DNA of 64,000 nucleotides, from assembly GCA_965242665.1 (NCBI GenBank), contig OZ251484.1:1364001-1428000 (forward strand), written 5' to 3'. The DNA is from VXLM01 sp965242665. GTDB lineage: Bacteria > Chloroflexota > Dehalococcoidia > Lucifugimonadales > VXLM01. Of the stretch, positions 33,193 to 42,315 are shown in pieces (positions within the stretch are counted from its first letter, which is position 1; every line of letters begins with the position of its first letter). The notes below the pieces were generated by a model, which was not told the DNA's origin, did no database searches, and saw nothing but the letters and a program-made list of their open reading frames with translations. The position numbers and the translations under genes are program-made.

Positions 33193-35622
33193 ATGCTCAT
33201 ACCCATATCCTGGCTCAGGCAGTACGTGCCGATCGACCTGCCTCCGCGGGACATCGCGCGCCGGTTGACCATGGCCGGCCTGGAGATCGACGAGGTGCGA
33301 GAGATTGGGGCGGAATGGGGAAAGAACAAGGTGGTCGTGGGCCATGTGGTAGAACTCGAGCCGCACCCGAACGCAGATCGACTCCGGGTGCCTACGGTCG
33401 ATCTTGGCGGCGGCGAGACTGCGACTGTGGTTTGCGGCGGGCCGAACCTGGCGAATGGGCAGAAGATCGCCTTCGCCCGCGTCGGGGCCGCGCTGTACAA
33501 CGCCAAGTCCGGAAAGACGCAGCCACTGAAGCGAACGAAGATTCGCGGGGTCGAGTCCGCAGGCATGGTCTGTTCGGAAGTAGAGCTGGGAATAGGCGAT
33601 GACCAAGATGGCATCCTCGTGCTCCCTCACGATGCGCCAGTCGGAACCGATCTGGGGGACTACTTGGGCGGGGCCGTGCTCGATGCCAGCGTAACTCCGA
33701 ATCGTCCGGATTGTCTCTCGATCCTGGGAGTGGCCCGCGAGGTTGCCGCGCTGACCGGCGCGTCGGTCGTCGAGCCCGATTTGACGCACCGGGAGGAGGG
33801 CGGCCCGATTGACGACGCCGCAACGGTGGAGGTCGCCGACGCATCTCTCTGCTCTCGATACACTGCCAGCCTCGTTCGCGGCGTCAGGATCGGGCCGTCT
33901 CCGCAGTGGCTGCGGGATGCGCTCGAGAGCGCGGGGATGCGCTCCATCAACAACGTGGTGGACGTAACGAACTATGTCATGTTGGAGTATGGACAGCCGC
34001 TCCACGCCTTCGACTTCGAGACTGTCCGCGATTCGAGAGTAATCGTCAGGGCGGCGACACCCGGCGAGCAGTTGACGACGATCGACGGGGAAGAACACGC
34101 TCTCGATCCGCCGATGCTGGTCATCGCAGACTCGCGCGACGCCATCGCAGTTGCCGGCGTGATGGGGGGGCTGCATACGGAGGTGCGTGAATCGACGACC
34201 AACATCCTAATCGAGTCGGCCAACTTCGACGCGGCCAATACCCGCAAGACCGCATCCGCACTGGGGATCCGCACGGAGGCTTCGCATCGTTTCGAGCGGG
34301 GCATCCGACAGGAGTTGACGATGCGGGCGCTGCACAGGGCGACGAAGTTGATACTCGACTTGGCGGGCGGCGAGGCGGCGAAGGGCGTCATCGACATCTT
34401 CCCGGTCGTCAAGACGCCGCCGGACTTGACCATAGGATCGGACGAGGTGTTGCGCGTTCTCGGCGCGGACATTGGCGTAGACACCATCGATGAGACTCTG
34501 CGTTCACTGGGCTTCGAGACCAAGCGGACAAGCGGAGACAGGCTCGCCGTGCAAGTGCCGTACTGGCGCGCGGATATCTCCATCCCGGAAGATCTGGTCG
34601 AGGAGGTTGCGCGCATCATTGGATACGACGACGTACCCGCTACCCTGATGTCTGGCGAGATTCCGCACCACGAGCCGAGCGCGGAGCGAGGCGTCCGGGA
34701 GCGAACCCGAGACGCTCTCGTGTCGGCTGGACTGCAAGAAACGATTTCGTACTCGGCGACGGACTTGGAGTCCTTGCTGATGGTCGAGGCGCTCGGGGAA
34801 GAGTGTGCTGTGCCGCTGAAGATAGCCAATCCGATACGGGCGAATATGTCGCATATGCGGACGACGCTGCGTGCGGGGGCGTTGCAGACGCTCGCATACA
34901 ATCGGAGGATGGCGAGGCGCGCCGGCCTGCGTCTCTTCGAGATCGGCGCGGTCTATCTTCCGAATGACGACGCGGGAGGGACCACCCTGCCACATGAGAA
35001 GGAGATGTTGGTCGGCGTTCTTTCGGGGCCGCGGTTCGAGACATCCTGGCTCGCGCCCAAGGGGGAGATGGACTTCTACGACGCCAAGGGGGCGCTGGAG
35101 TCGGTCTTTGGGCAGCTCGGGATATCCGCGGAATACGAACCCGGGGTGGATCCAATCATGCTTCCGGGCAAGACCGCAAGGGTTTCCTGCGGCGGCGTGG
35201 ACGTTGGGGTCGCGGGCGAAGTACACCCCAAGGTGTTGACGCGCTTCGACATCGACGGTAGGGCTGCGTTGTTCGAGGTCGATCTCCAGGCGTTGTACGC
35301 CGTCTGTGCGAACGTATCGGTCGAGTATGCTCCTTTCGGCCGGTATCCTAACGCAGAGCGAGACATCGCGGTGCTCGTCGATTCCGACATTCCGAGCTCT
35401 CGCATCCAGAAGATCATCGACCGCCACCGGCTGGTCAAGCAGAGCGCGCCGTTCGATCTCTATACCGGCGACGGAGCGCAGCCGGGCAAACGCTCCATCG
35501 CATACCGAGTGACTTTCCAATCCGACCGATCGACGCTGACTGGAGAGTTGGTAGAGAGGGCCAGAGGCGACATCGTGCGGCAGCTCGAACGCGAGCTCGG
35601 CGCTACCCTGCGGGGCGTGTGA
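33193..35622 (+). CDS. pheT: Phenylalanine-tRNA ligase beta subunit
   Basis: Editing and tRNA-binding subunit. The 809-residue chain has the expected order. It opens with MLIPISWLRQYVPIDL, and an OB-fold tRNA-binding domain with HPNADRLRV follows. The B3/B4 editing domain includes SINNVVDVTNYVMLEYGQPL and the segment HAFDFETV. Next are B5 and the catalytic-like core (FETSWLAPKGEMDFYDAKGA), and a ferredoxin-fold anticodon-binding end (YPNAERDIAVLVD ... SIAYRVTFQSDRSTL). The ATG at 33193 has GGGGAGAG upstream. It overlaps the GTG of moeA by four bases. Confidence 0.96.
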   Translation: MLIPISWLRQYVPIDLPPRDIARRLTMAGLEIDEVREIGAEWGKNKVVVGHVVELEPHPNADRLRVPTVDLGGGETATVVCGGPNLANGQKIAFARVGAALYNAKSGKTQPLKRTKIRGVESAGMVCSEVELGIGDDQDGILVLPHDAPVGTDLGDYLGGAVLDASVTPNRPDCLSILGVAREVAALTGASVVEPDLTHREEGGPIDDAATVEVADASLCSRYTASLVRGVRIGPSPQWLRDALESAGMRSINNVVDVTNYVMLEYGQPLHAFDFETVRDSRVIVRAATPGEQLTTIDGEEHALDPPMLVIADSRDAIAVAGVMGGLHTEVRESTTNILIESANFDAANTRKTASALGIRTEASHRFERGIRQELTMRALHRATKLILDLAGGEAAKGVIDIFPVVKTPPDLTIGSDEVLRVLGADIGVDTIDETLRSLGFETKRTSGDRLAVQVPYWRADISIPEDLVEEVARIIGYDDVPATLMSGEIPHHEPSAERGVRERTRDALVSAGLQETISYSATDLESLLMVEALGEECAVPLKIANPIRANMSHMRTTLRAGALQTLAYNRRMARRAGLRLFEIGAVYLPNDDAGGTTLPHEKEMLVGVLSGPRFETSWLAPKGEMDFYDAKGALESVFGQLGISAEYEPGVDPIMLPGKTARVSCGGVDVGVAGEVHPKVLTRFDIDGRAALFEVDLQALYAVCANVSVEYAPFGRYPNAERDIAVLVDSDIPSSRIQKIIDRHRLVKQSAPFDLYTGDGAQPGKRSIAYRVTFQSDRSTLTGELVERARGDIVRQLERELGATLRGV

Positions 35623-36980
35623 CCTCATTTGAAGATCGAGAACCGGTGAAGCATCCATTGGGAGGAAGACACCTGCACACACAGAGCGAACATCTACATG
35701 GACATCGTCACGCGGACATGATCGCCGTGGAGGATGCGCGAGAACGCATCCTTGGCTTCTTCAACGAGCTTGAGGCGGAGGATCGTCCGATTTCCGAGTC
35801 GCTCGGGCAGGTGCTGTCCGAGGACATCGCGGGGTCGTTCGATGTGCCGCCGTGGGACAACTCGGCGATGGACGGCTACGCAGTCCGCGCGGAGGATATC
35901 CGGGACGCATCGGCATCGGAACCGGTCACATTACAGGTCATCGGGGCGGCAGCTGCGGGAGAGGAGCCGAGTCATCGCGTTCGGCGCGGCACGGCCGTAC
36001 GAATCATGACGGGGGCGCCGCTGCCGGCCGGGGCCGACGCGGTTTCGCCGTTCGAGGATACGGACGAGGAGGAGCGGACGTCCGGCGGTCGGCCGCCAAA
36101 GGATATTTCGGTGCGGATGTCCGTACCGCCGGGCGGGAACGTCCGTCCGGCAGGGGGGGACGTGGCCGCGGGCGAGACCGTGATCAAGTCCGGATCGGTC
36201 CTGCGCGCGGCGGAGATTGGGGTGCTCGCGTCGCTTGGCCGGGGAAGCGTGAGGGTCATACGCCGTCCTGTGGTCGCCATTCTGTCCACCGGAAACGAGC
36301 TGATCGAGCCGTCCGAGCCGTTTCAACCTGGGAAGATATACAATTCGAACAGCTACGGGGTTGCCGCGGCCGTGAGCGCGGCGGGGGGGATACCCGCTCG
36401 GCTTGGCATTGCGCGGGATACGGTGGAGTCGATCTCAGAGGGCATACGGGAGGGCATCGCATCCGCGGATGTAGTGATTACCACTGCGGGGGTTTCCAAG
36501 GGGGATTACGATTTAGTGAAGGATGTGTTGGCGCAGCATGGGCGGATCGAGCTATGGTCGGTGCGGATGCGTCCGGCCAAGCCGCTCGCGTTCGGGATGT
36601 TGTCGGGAGCGGGCGGACGCCAAGTTCCCTTGCTGGGACTGCCGGGAAACCCGGTAAGTTCGCTTGTGGCGTTCGAGCAGTTGGGCCGTCCGGCAATCCT
36701 CAAGATGCTGGGGCGGCACGATTTCGAGCGTCCGACTGTGCAGGCCGTATTGGAGGAGCCCATCTTCAACTATGACGAGCGGCGCGTCTATGCCAGGGCG
36801 GTCGTCACCAAGCGGAACGGGAGATACTACGCCCGCTTGGCCGGGGGACAGGGATCGAATGTCCTAACCTCCATGTCCCGCGCCAATGGGCTGGCCATAT
36901 GTCCGGAAGACGAGCCAGTCAAGGAGGCGGGCCAGGTCGTCACCGTGCAGATGATCGACTGGCCAGAGTCGGTTTTCTGA
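35619..36980 (+). CDS. moeA: Molybdopterin molybdenumtransferase MoeA
   Basis: Inserts molybdenum into adenylylated molybdopterin. The 453-residue protein contains the MoeA core: PPWDNSAMDGYAVRAEDI, RGTAVRIMTGAPLPAGADAV, PAGGDVAAGETVIKSGSVL, the MoCF domain with STGNELIEPSEPFQPGKIYN and TTAGVSKGDYDLV, GLPGNPVSS and the C-terminal domain. The GTG at 35619 overlaps the pheT stop (GTGA), favouring translational coupling. The N-terminal 33 residues are His-rich (HLHTQSEHLHGHRH) and not typical; an ATG at 35718 would give the usual length. The operon with pheST is unexpected, and no other Moco gene is in the window. Confidence 0.92.
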   Translation: MTSFEDREPVKHPLGGRHLHTQSEHLHGHRHADMIAVEDARERILGFFNELEAEDRPISESLGQVLSEDIAGSFDVPPWDNSAMDGYAVRAEDIRDASASEPVTLQVIGAAAAGEEPSHRVRRGTAVRIMTGAPLPAGADAVSPFEDTDEEERTSGGRPPKDISVRMSVPPGGNVRPAGGDVAAGETVIKSGSVLRAAEIGVLASLGRGSVRVIRRPVVAILSTGNELIEPSEPFQPGKIYNSNSYGVAAAVSAAGGIPARLGIARDTVESISEGIREGIASADVVITTAGVSKGDYDLVKDVLAQHGRIELWSVRMRPAKPLAFGMLSGAGGRQVPLLGLPGNPVSSLVAFEQLGRPAILKMLGRHDFERPTVQAVLEEPIFNYDERRVYARAVVTKRNGRYYARLAGGQGSNVLTSMSRANGLAICPEDEPVKEAGQVVTVQMIDWPESVF

Positions 36981-37050
36981 CTCGGGCGATTTGGTCTCGG
37001 GTGTTGGATGGGAAGGGACCGCAAGGTCGGGTAGGAGCCACTTACCGTTT

Positions 37051-37198
37051 CCTTTCTGGACATGGCAATTTCAGATACCCATCTACCAGTACTGCACGCA
37101 CCCGGACGTCGTGGGTATGATGACTAGGCACCGGACTGCTACCCTGTCGACGTATTCCCTCTTGAACACACCACCCCCATACACATGTCCAGGAAGTA
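37051..37198. mobile_element. Small element with terminal inverted repeats, upstream copy beside the LRR gene
   Basis: It runs from CCTTTCTGGACATGGCAATT to a complementary end ACATGTCCAGGAAG at about 37184-37197, with GATACCCATCTACCAGTAC near the left. The same sequence, about 80% or better identical by eye and in the same orientation, lies at 39927-40073. The two copies bracket the LRR gene. No coding capacity. The part of the gap at 36981-37050 shows nothing further. Confidence 0.75.
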
Positions 37199-37235
37199 AC
37201 AGGAACGAGGATAGGTTCCGCAACCTCTTCCGATC

Positions 37236-39851
37236 CTAGCGGCGGACGGCTTGGGCTGCACCGCGTGAGCGGAGCGCGCCGAGGGCGGCAGCGCCCGACA
37301 GGATGAGCAACGCGCTTCCTGCGACACCCAGCGCCAACGCCAACCCAGGCGGGACGGCGGCATCCCCAGTACTCGGCAGGGCCGCACAGACGGCGTCTCT
37401 CGCGTCGACATCGGTGATGCCGTCGAGCCATGTTTGGAATGCGTCGTCTGTGGGGGCGCAGAGGTTGTTGTTGAGGAAGAAGAATTCTGATAGATTCGTC
37501 AGATTCGTTAGGCTTTGCGGGATCGGTCCTGCGAGGTTGTTGTCGCTGAGCCAAAGCCCTCTAAGGTTGGTCAGGTTGCCCAACTCAAACGGTATCGGCC
37601 CTGTGAGGTTGTTGCTGTCGAGCCAAAGCGTAGTGAGATTTGGCAGGTTGCCCAACTCCACCGGTATCTGGCCTGTGAAGTTGTTGCTATGGAGATACAA
37701 GTACTCGAGGTTAGTGAAATTGCCCAACCACGTCGGTATCTGGCCTGTGAGATTGTTGCGGGAGAGTTGCAGGGCCTCAATGTTGGCGAGGTTGCCCAAC
37801 TCCACCGGTATCTGGCCTGTGAGATTGTTGCGGGAGAGGTTCAGGGCCTCAATGTTGGCGAGGTTGCCCAACTCAAACGGTATCGGCCCTTCCAGATTGT
37901 TGTTACTGAGATCGAAGTGCCAAATGGCACTGAGATTGCCCAGCTCTGCCGGAATCGGCCCAGTTAGATTGTTGTCATCAAGGTCGATCTGCGTGAGGTT
38001 CTTCAAGTTGCCCAATTCAACCGGGATCGGACCAGCCAAATTGTTCCCACCGACGGCCAGTTCCGTCACCCGGCCCTGGGCGTCGGTGGTGACGCCGTGC
38101 CATTCGCCGAGCGGCTTGTCGCTCCGCCAGTTCGTGTTGTTCCTCCAGTTCTTGCCGTCGGTGGCGTTGTAGAGGGCGACGAGGGCGGTTCTGTCTGGGG
38201 ATTGCGCCGTTCCTGTCCCGCAGGTAGCGTCCCCCGCCTCGACATCGCGGATGCCGTCGAGCCACGTTTGGAATGCGTCGTCCCGGGGGATGCAGAGGCC
38301 GGTGGCGCGAAAGTTGAGACCGGTCAGTGTAGTTATCTCCGTGAGGCTTGCGGGCATCAGCCCCGTGAGACTGGTGTCACTGATGTCAAGAAACTGAATT
38401 GCACTGAGGTTGCCCAACTCCGCAGGTATCGGACCAGTTAGATTGTTGTCACTAATCGTCAGATACATGAGGCTACTCAGATTGCCCAACTCCGCAGGTA
38501 TCGGACCGGTCAGGCCGTTCGCATGGAGATCGAGTGATGTGAGATTGGACAGGCTGCCCAACTCAGACGGAATCGGCCCCGTCAAATCGTTCCAGCCGAG
38601 CCAAAGCATAGTGAGATTGGACAGGCTACCCAACTCAGACGGGATTGATCCCATCAAATCGTTCCCTCTGATCAAGAGGGTAGTGAGATTGGACAGGCTG
38701 CCCAACTCAGACGGAATCGGCCCTGTCAAATCGTTCCAGCTGAGACGCAGTTCATTGAGGTTGATCAGGTCGCCCAACTCTGCAGGAATTGGCCCAGTCA
38801 ATTGGTTCCAGCCGAGCTCAAGCCTTCTGAGATCGGTCAGGCTGCCCAGTTCAGACGGGATTGATCCCGTCAAATCGTTCTGGTCAAGGCCTAGGTTCAT
38901 CAGATTGGTCAAGTTACCCAACCAAGACGGAATCGGCCCAGTCCGGTTCGTGGTCTCTAAATCTAGATGCTCGAGTTCGGTTAGTTCGCTCAACCAATTC
39001 GGGATCTCTCCATCGTCCAGGTCATTCAATCGGGAGAGATCGAGTCTTGTGAGCTTGGTCAGGTTGCCCAACTCTGTAGGAATCGGCCCTGTCAGGCGAT
39101 TCTCACCGAGTATCAGTTCGTTGAGCTTGGTCAGGTTGCCCAACTCTGCAGGAATCGGCCCTGTCAGGCGATTCTCACTGAGACTCAGGATGTTAAGGTT
39201 AGTCAACGTGCCTAACCAAGATGGAATCGTCCCAATCCGGTTGGTACTGCTCAGGCTCAGCGATGTGAGGTTGGCGAAACCGCTCATCCATTCCGGGATC
39301 TCCCCCTCTTCCAGCTCTCCGTTGTAGGAGAGATGGAGTGTCGTGAGATTGGTTAGGTTGCCCAACTGGGATGGTATAGCCCCTGTGAGGTTGTTTCCAT
39401 TGAGGGAAAGAAGCCGGAGATTGGTCAGATTACCCAATTCGGGCGGGATTGGCCCCGTTAGATTGTTTCCCGGTAGATCCAGCTCCGTCACCCGACCCTG
39501 GTCGTCGGTGGTGACGCCGTACCATTCGCCGAGCGGCTTGTCGCTCCGCCAGTTCGTGTTGTTCCTCCAGTTCGCGCCAGCGGTGGCGTTGTAGAGGGCG
39601 GCGAGGGCGGCTCTGTCTGGGGATTGCGTCACTTGGGCAGGGGAGGAGCCACTCTGGGGGACCGAGTCTGGTTCCGGGCGGACGATGGATTCGGCTGGCG
39701 ATAGTCCGGCGTCTGCGGCACGGCTACGGTCTGCGACTGCGGCTTGGAGGGGCGCGCTACCGTAGGGGAACGCGCCTGCGAGAAGCGAGGCCAGGAGGGT
39801 GGCGAACAGGAATGCGCCGAGCGGCAATGGACGGGGTGTCTTCATTGTCAT
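37236..39851 (-). CDS. Secreted LRR protein with C-terminal LPxTG-like sorting signal
   Basis: An 871-residue exported protein. A signal peptide (residues about 3-38) precedes two LRR blocks. Each block is opened by a capping unit SPDRxALxALYNATxGxNWR followed by NNTNWRSDKPLGEWYGVTT. The repeats are of the plant-specific 24-residue type (LTGPIPxELGNLxNLxxLxL); roughly 17 lie in the first block and 8 in the second. The C-terminus has LPSTG (residues 825-829), a hydrophobic helix (GLALALGVAGSALLILSGAAAL) and a basic tail RSRGAAQAVRR. That is the layout of a sortase substrate, so cell-surface attachment is predicted. No sortase gene is in the window. Plant-type LRRs in bacteria usually bind proteins, possibly host ones. 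The gene is bracketed by two direct copies of a small element. Confidence 0.9.
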   Translation of the reverse strand: MTMKTPRPLPLGAFLFATLLASLLAGAFPYGSAPLQAAVADRSRAADAGLSPAESIVRPEPDSVPQSGSSPAQVTQSPDRAALAALYNATAGANWRNNTNWRSDKPLGEWYGVTTDDQGRVTELDLPGNNLTGPIPPELGNLTNLRLLSLNGNNLTGAIPSQLGNLTNLTTLHLSYNGELEEGEIPEWMSGFANLTSLSLSSTNRIGTIPSWLGTLTNLNILSLSENRLTGPIPAELGNLTKLNELILGENRLTGPIPTELGNLTKLTRLDLSRLNDLDDGEIPNWLSELTELEHLDLETTNRTGPIPSWLGNLTNLMNLGLDQNDLTGSIPSELGSLTDLRRLELGWNQLTGPIPAELGDLINLNELRLSWNDLTGPIPSELGSLSNLTTLLIRGNDLMGSIPSELGSLSNLTMLWLGWNDLTGPIPSELGSLSNLTSLDLHANGLTGPIPAELGNLSSLMYLTISDNNLTGPIPAELGNLSAIQFLDISDTSLTGLMPASLTEITTLTGLNFRATGLCIPRDDAFQTWLDGIRDVEAGDATCGTGTAQSPDRTALVALYNATDGKNWRNNTNWRSDKPLGEWHGVTTDAQGRVTELAVGGNNLAGPIPVELGNLKNLTQIDLDDNNLTGPIPAELGNLSAIWHFDLSNNNLEGPIPFELGNLANIEALNLSRNNLTGQIPVELGNLANIEALQLSRNNLTGQIPTWLGNFTNLEYLYLHSNNFTGQIPVELGNLPNLTTLWLDSNNLTGPIPFELGNLTNLRGLWLSDNNLAGPIPQSLTNLTNLSEFFFLNNNLCAPTDDAFQTWLDGITDVDARDAVCAALPSTGDAAVPPGLALALGVAGSALLILSGAAALGALRSRGAAQAVRR

Positions 39852-39926
39852 CGTTCCTTTTCGGGGCCGAGTCGAGGAGACTGCCCCCTATTGTACACGA
39901 CTTCTCCGAGGATAGGCTTATCGTCT

Positions 39927-40073
39927 ACTTTCTGGACATGGCAATTTTCGATACCCATCTACCAGTACGGCACGCACCTGAGACGTCGTCGGTATGATGA
40001 CTAGGTGCCAGACGGTACTCAGTCGATGTATTTCCTCTTGAACACAATACTCTCATACACATGCCCAGAAAGT
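39927..40073. mobile_element. Small element with terminal inverted repeats, second copy beside the LRR gene
   Basis: Direct repeat of the element at 37051-37198: ACTTTCTGGACATGGCAATT at the left and ACACATGCCCAGAAAGT at the right form the inverted ends. A -10-like TACAAT at 39895-39890 on the minus strand, between this copy and the LRR start, may drive the LRR gene. Confidence 0.75.
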
Positions 40074-40104
40074 AAACACAACGGCGGGAGCTATGCTTCT
40101 GGCG

Positions 40105-41355
40105 TCAGCTTAGCGCATCGGCGAGGAGGGTTCGCGGTATTTCTTCTTGCCGGCCTTGCGCGAGGTCTCGCAGGATGACGGTGTTCTTGGCGAGTTCGTC
40201 ATCCCCGAGTATCACGGCGTGCGTGGCGTCGATGGAACCTGCGTATCGGAGTTGGCTGCGGAGGCCGCGCGAGGGGCCGAGCACCGCGCGGATGCCTGCG
40301 CCGCGCAGCTCCGACGCCAGATGGAAGGCGGATTCTTTGGCCGCGCCGCCAATGTGCGCTACAAGCGCGGTTGCGGGACGCATGGGTTCTGGGAGGCTGC
40401 CGCGGCTCTTTGCCTCTGCGATGAGGCGCTCGATGCCCATGCCGAATCCGATGCCTGGGGTTGGACGCCCTCCCAGCTCTGCGATCAACCCGTCGTAGCG
40501 GCCGCCTGCCACTATCGCGCTCTGGCGGCGAGCGTCCGGTGGGACGAACTCGAATACCGTGCGGGTGTAGTAGTCGAGGCCGCGCACCAGCGTGGGTTCG
40601 ACCTCGTAGGGGATGCCGATCCCGTCTAGCCGCCGCAGGAGGGTGCGCCAGTGCTCTCGGGCGCCGTCCGATAGGTAGTCTACGCTCTTGGGGGCGTCTG
40701 GCAGGAGCGGCTGGATTTCTGGGTCTTTGGAGTCGAGCGCGCGGAGCGTGTTTTGTTGGAGGCGGCGTTGGTCGTCGGGGGATAGGAGGTCGGCATGGGG
40801 GGCAAAGTACGTCCGCAGCGCTTCGAGGTACGCCGGCCTCGATTCGGCGTCTCCAATGCTGTTGATGAGTAGGACTGCGTCGGTGATGCGGAACGATTCG
40901 AGGACGCGCCAGGCGAGCTCGATCAGTTCTGCGTCGACTGCGGGGTCGGAGTCGCCGAGGGCCTCGGCGCCGAACTGCCAGAACTCGCGGTAGCGTCCTG
41001 CCTGGGGGCGTTCGAATCGGTACATGGGCATGGTGTAGTACAACCGTACCGGCTGGGGTTTGTTGTGCAGTCCTCGCTCCAGGTACGCTCTGCAGACTCC
41101 TGGCGTGCCTTCTGGTCGGAGAGTTAGCCAATGTCCGCCGCGGTCTTGGAAGGTGTACGTTTCCTTCTGGACGATGTCGGTGGAGTCGCCGGTCGTTCGC
41201 ACGAACAGGTCGGCGTCCTCGAAGGCCGGCGTCAGAATGGGCTCATAGCCGAACGTCTCTGCGGCGGTCGCGCAGGCGCGCAGCGCTGCGTCGCGGTCTT
41301 GCAGCGCCTCAGGCAAGATGTCGGTTGTGCCGCGCGGGGCTTGGAAGAGCGTCAT
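40105..41355 (-). CDS. hisS: Histidine-tRNA ligase
   Basis: Class II aminoacyl-tRNA synthetase charging tRNA-His. The 416-residue protein opens with FQAPRGTTDILPEALQDRD. It has motif 2 in MYRFERPQAGRYREFWQFG, the histidine-specific LVRGLDYYTRTVFEF and AGGRYDGLIAELGG, and motif 3 in TPGIGFGMGIERL. The anticodon-binding domain follows from about residue 320. Length is usual. A clear promoter lies at 41398-41370. It is the only gene of its transcript here, ending near the small element at 39927-40073. Confidence 0.95.
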   Translation of the reverse strand: MTLFQAPRGTTDILPEALQDRDAALRACATAAETFGYEPILTPAFEDADLFVRTTGDSTDIVQKETYTFQDRGGHWLTLRPEGTPGVCRAYLERGLHNKPQPVRLYYTMPMYRFERPQAGRYREFWQFGAEALGDSDPAVDAELIELAWRVLESFRITDAVLLINSIGDAESRPAYLEALRTYFAPHADLLSPDDQRRLQQNTLRALDSKDPEIQPLLPDAPKSVDYLSDGAREHWRTLLRRLDGIGIPYEVEPTLVRGLDYYTRTVFEFVPPDARRQSAIVAGGRYDGLIAELGGRPTPGIGFGMGIERLIAEAKSRGSLPEPMRPATALVAHIGGAAKESAFHLASELRGAGIRAVLGPSRGLRSQLRYAGSIDATHAVILGDDELAKNTVILRDLAQGRQEEIPRTLLADALS

Positions 41356-41369
41356 TGGGTCACCATTAC

Positions 41370-41398
41370 AGGGTATGTCAGCGGCGGGCGCGGGTCAA
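41370..41398 (-). promoter_or_regulatory. Sigma-70-type promoter for hisS
   Basis: Minus strand: TTGACC (41398-41393), 17-base spacer, TACCCT (41375-41370), 14 bases before the hisS ATG, so the leader would be very short. Confidence 0.6.
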
Positions 41399-41430
41399 CG
41401 ATTTCGCGGCGAACGCCGCGGCCTGGTCGG

Positions 41431-42315
41431 CTACCCGCTCACGATTCCGTCGACCATCACTGCTAGGAACAACAACGCCAAGTAGGCCAATGAGTAGAGA
41501 TACAGCGGGCGTGCGCCGTCGATTCCGTCCGAGCGGGCGAAGGCGATTGCGCGGTATACGAATGCTGCGCCCAATCCGAGGGCGGACGCCAGATATATCC
41601 ACCCGACGGCGCCGGTTGTGAAGAACATTGCGGTGAGGGCGACGAGGAGGACGGTATACAAGAGGATTTGCCGTTTCGTCTCTGCCGCGCTCGATACTAC
41701 TGGGAGCATGGGCACGCCCGCGCGTGCGTAGTCGTCCTTGATGAGCATGGCGAGCGCCCAGAAGTGGGGGGGCGTCCAAAAGAAGATGATGGCGAAGAGG
41801 TAGACGGCCGGCAGGTCGATGGTGTTGGTGACTGCCGCCCAGCCGACCATGGGGGGAATGGCTCCGGCGGCGCCTCCGATGACGATGTTGTGCGGTGTGG
41901 ATCGTTTGAGTCCGATGGTATATACGAAGATGTAGATCAGAGTGCCGCTGAGGGCGAGTACTGCGCTCAGGGGGTTTACGAATGCGGCGAGGAGGGCAAA
42001 CGCTGCGATGGTGAGGGCGATGCCGAAGGCGAAGGCTTGTTGGCGCGAGACGCGTCCGCTCGCAACTGGACGGCTTCGCGTGCGGCGCATTCGGGCGTCG
42101 AGGTCGCTCTCGATGAAGTGGTTCAGGGCGTGCGCGCCGCCTGCTGCGAAATACCCGCAGATCAGCACGATGGCGGCGACCGTTGGATCCGGCAAGCCCT
42201 TGGCCGCGAGGATCATTCCGGCGACGGTGGTAACCAGCAGCAGGGAGATAATGCGCGGCTTCGTGAGCGCGATGTAGTCGCGGACGATTCCCGGCGCTGC
42301 GCTGCGCGTAGTCAT
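41431..42315 (-). CDS. ctaB: Protoheme IX farnesyltransferase (heme O synthase)
   Basis: Transfers a farnesyl group to protoheme, giving heme O for terminal oxidases. The 294-residue protein from the ATG at 42315 belongs to the UbiA family and has about nine membrane segments. The prenyl-diphosphate/Mg motif is ALNHFIESDLDARMRRTRSR, and the second Asp-containing motif lies in LKRSTPHNIVIGGAAGAIPP through MLIKDDYARAGVPM. It overlaps the end of ctaA by four bases (ATGA), so heme O and heme A synthesis are translationally coupled. Confidence 0.94.
   Translation of the reverse strand: MTTRSAAPGIVRDYIALTKPRIISLLLVTTVAGMILAAKGLPDPTVAAIVLICGYFAAGGAHALNHFIESDLDARMRRTRSRPVASGRVSRQQAFAFGIALTIAAFALLAAFVNPLSAVLALSGTLIYIFVYTIGLKRSTPHNIVIGGAAGAIPPMVGWAAVTNTIDLPAVYLFAIIFFWTPPHFWALAMLIKDDYARAGVPMLPVVSSAAETKRQILLYTVLLVALTAMFFTTGAVGWIYLASALGLGAAFVYRAIAFARSDGIDGARPLYLYSLAYLALLFLAVMVDGIVSG

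Noticed and set aside
32083..34176. 697-codon open frame on the minus strand opposite pheS and pheT
   Set aside because: It is antisense to two clearly conserved genes; composition (Arg, His, Pro rich) is that of a GC-driven shadow frame and no domain is recognisable.
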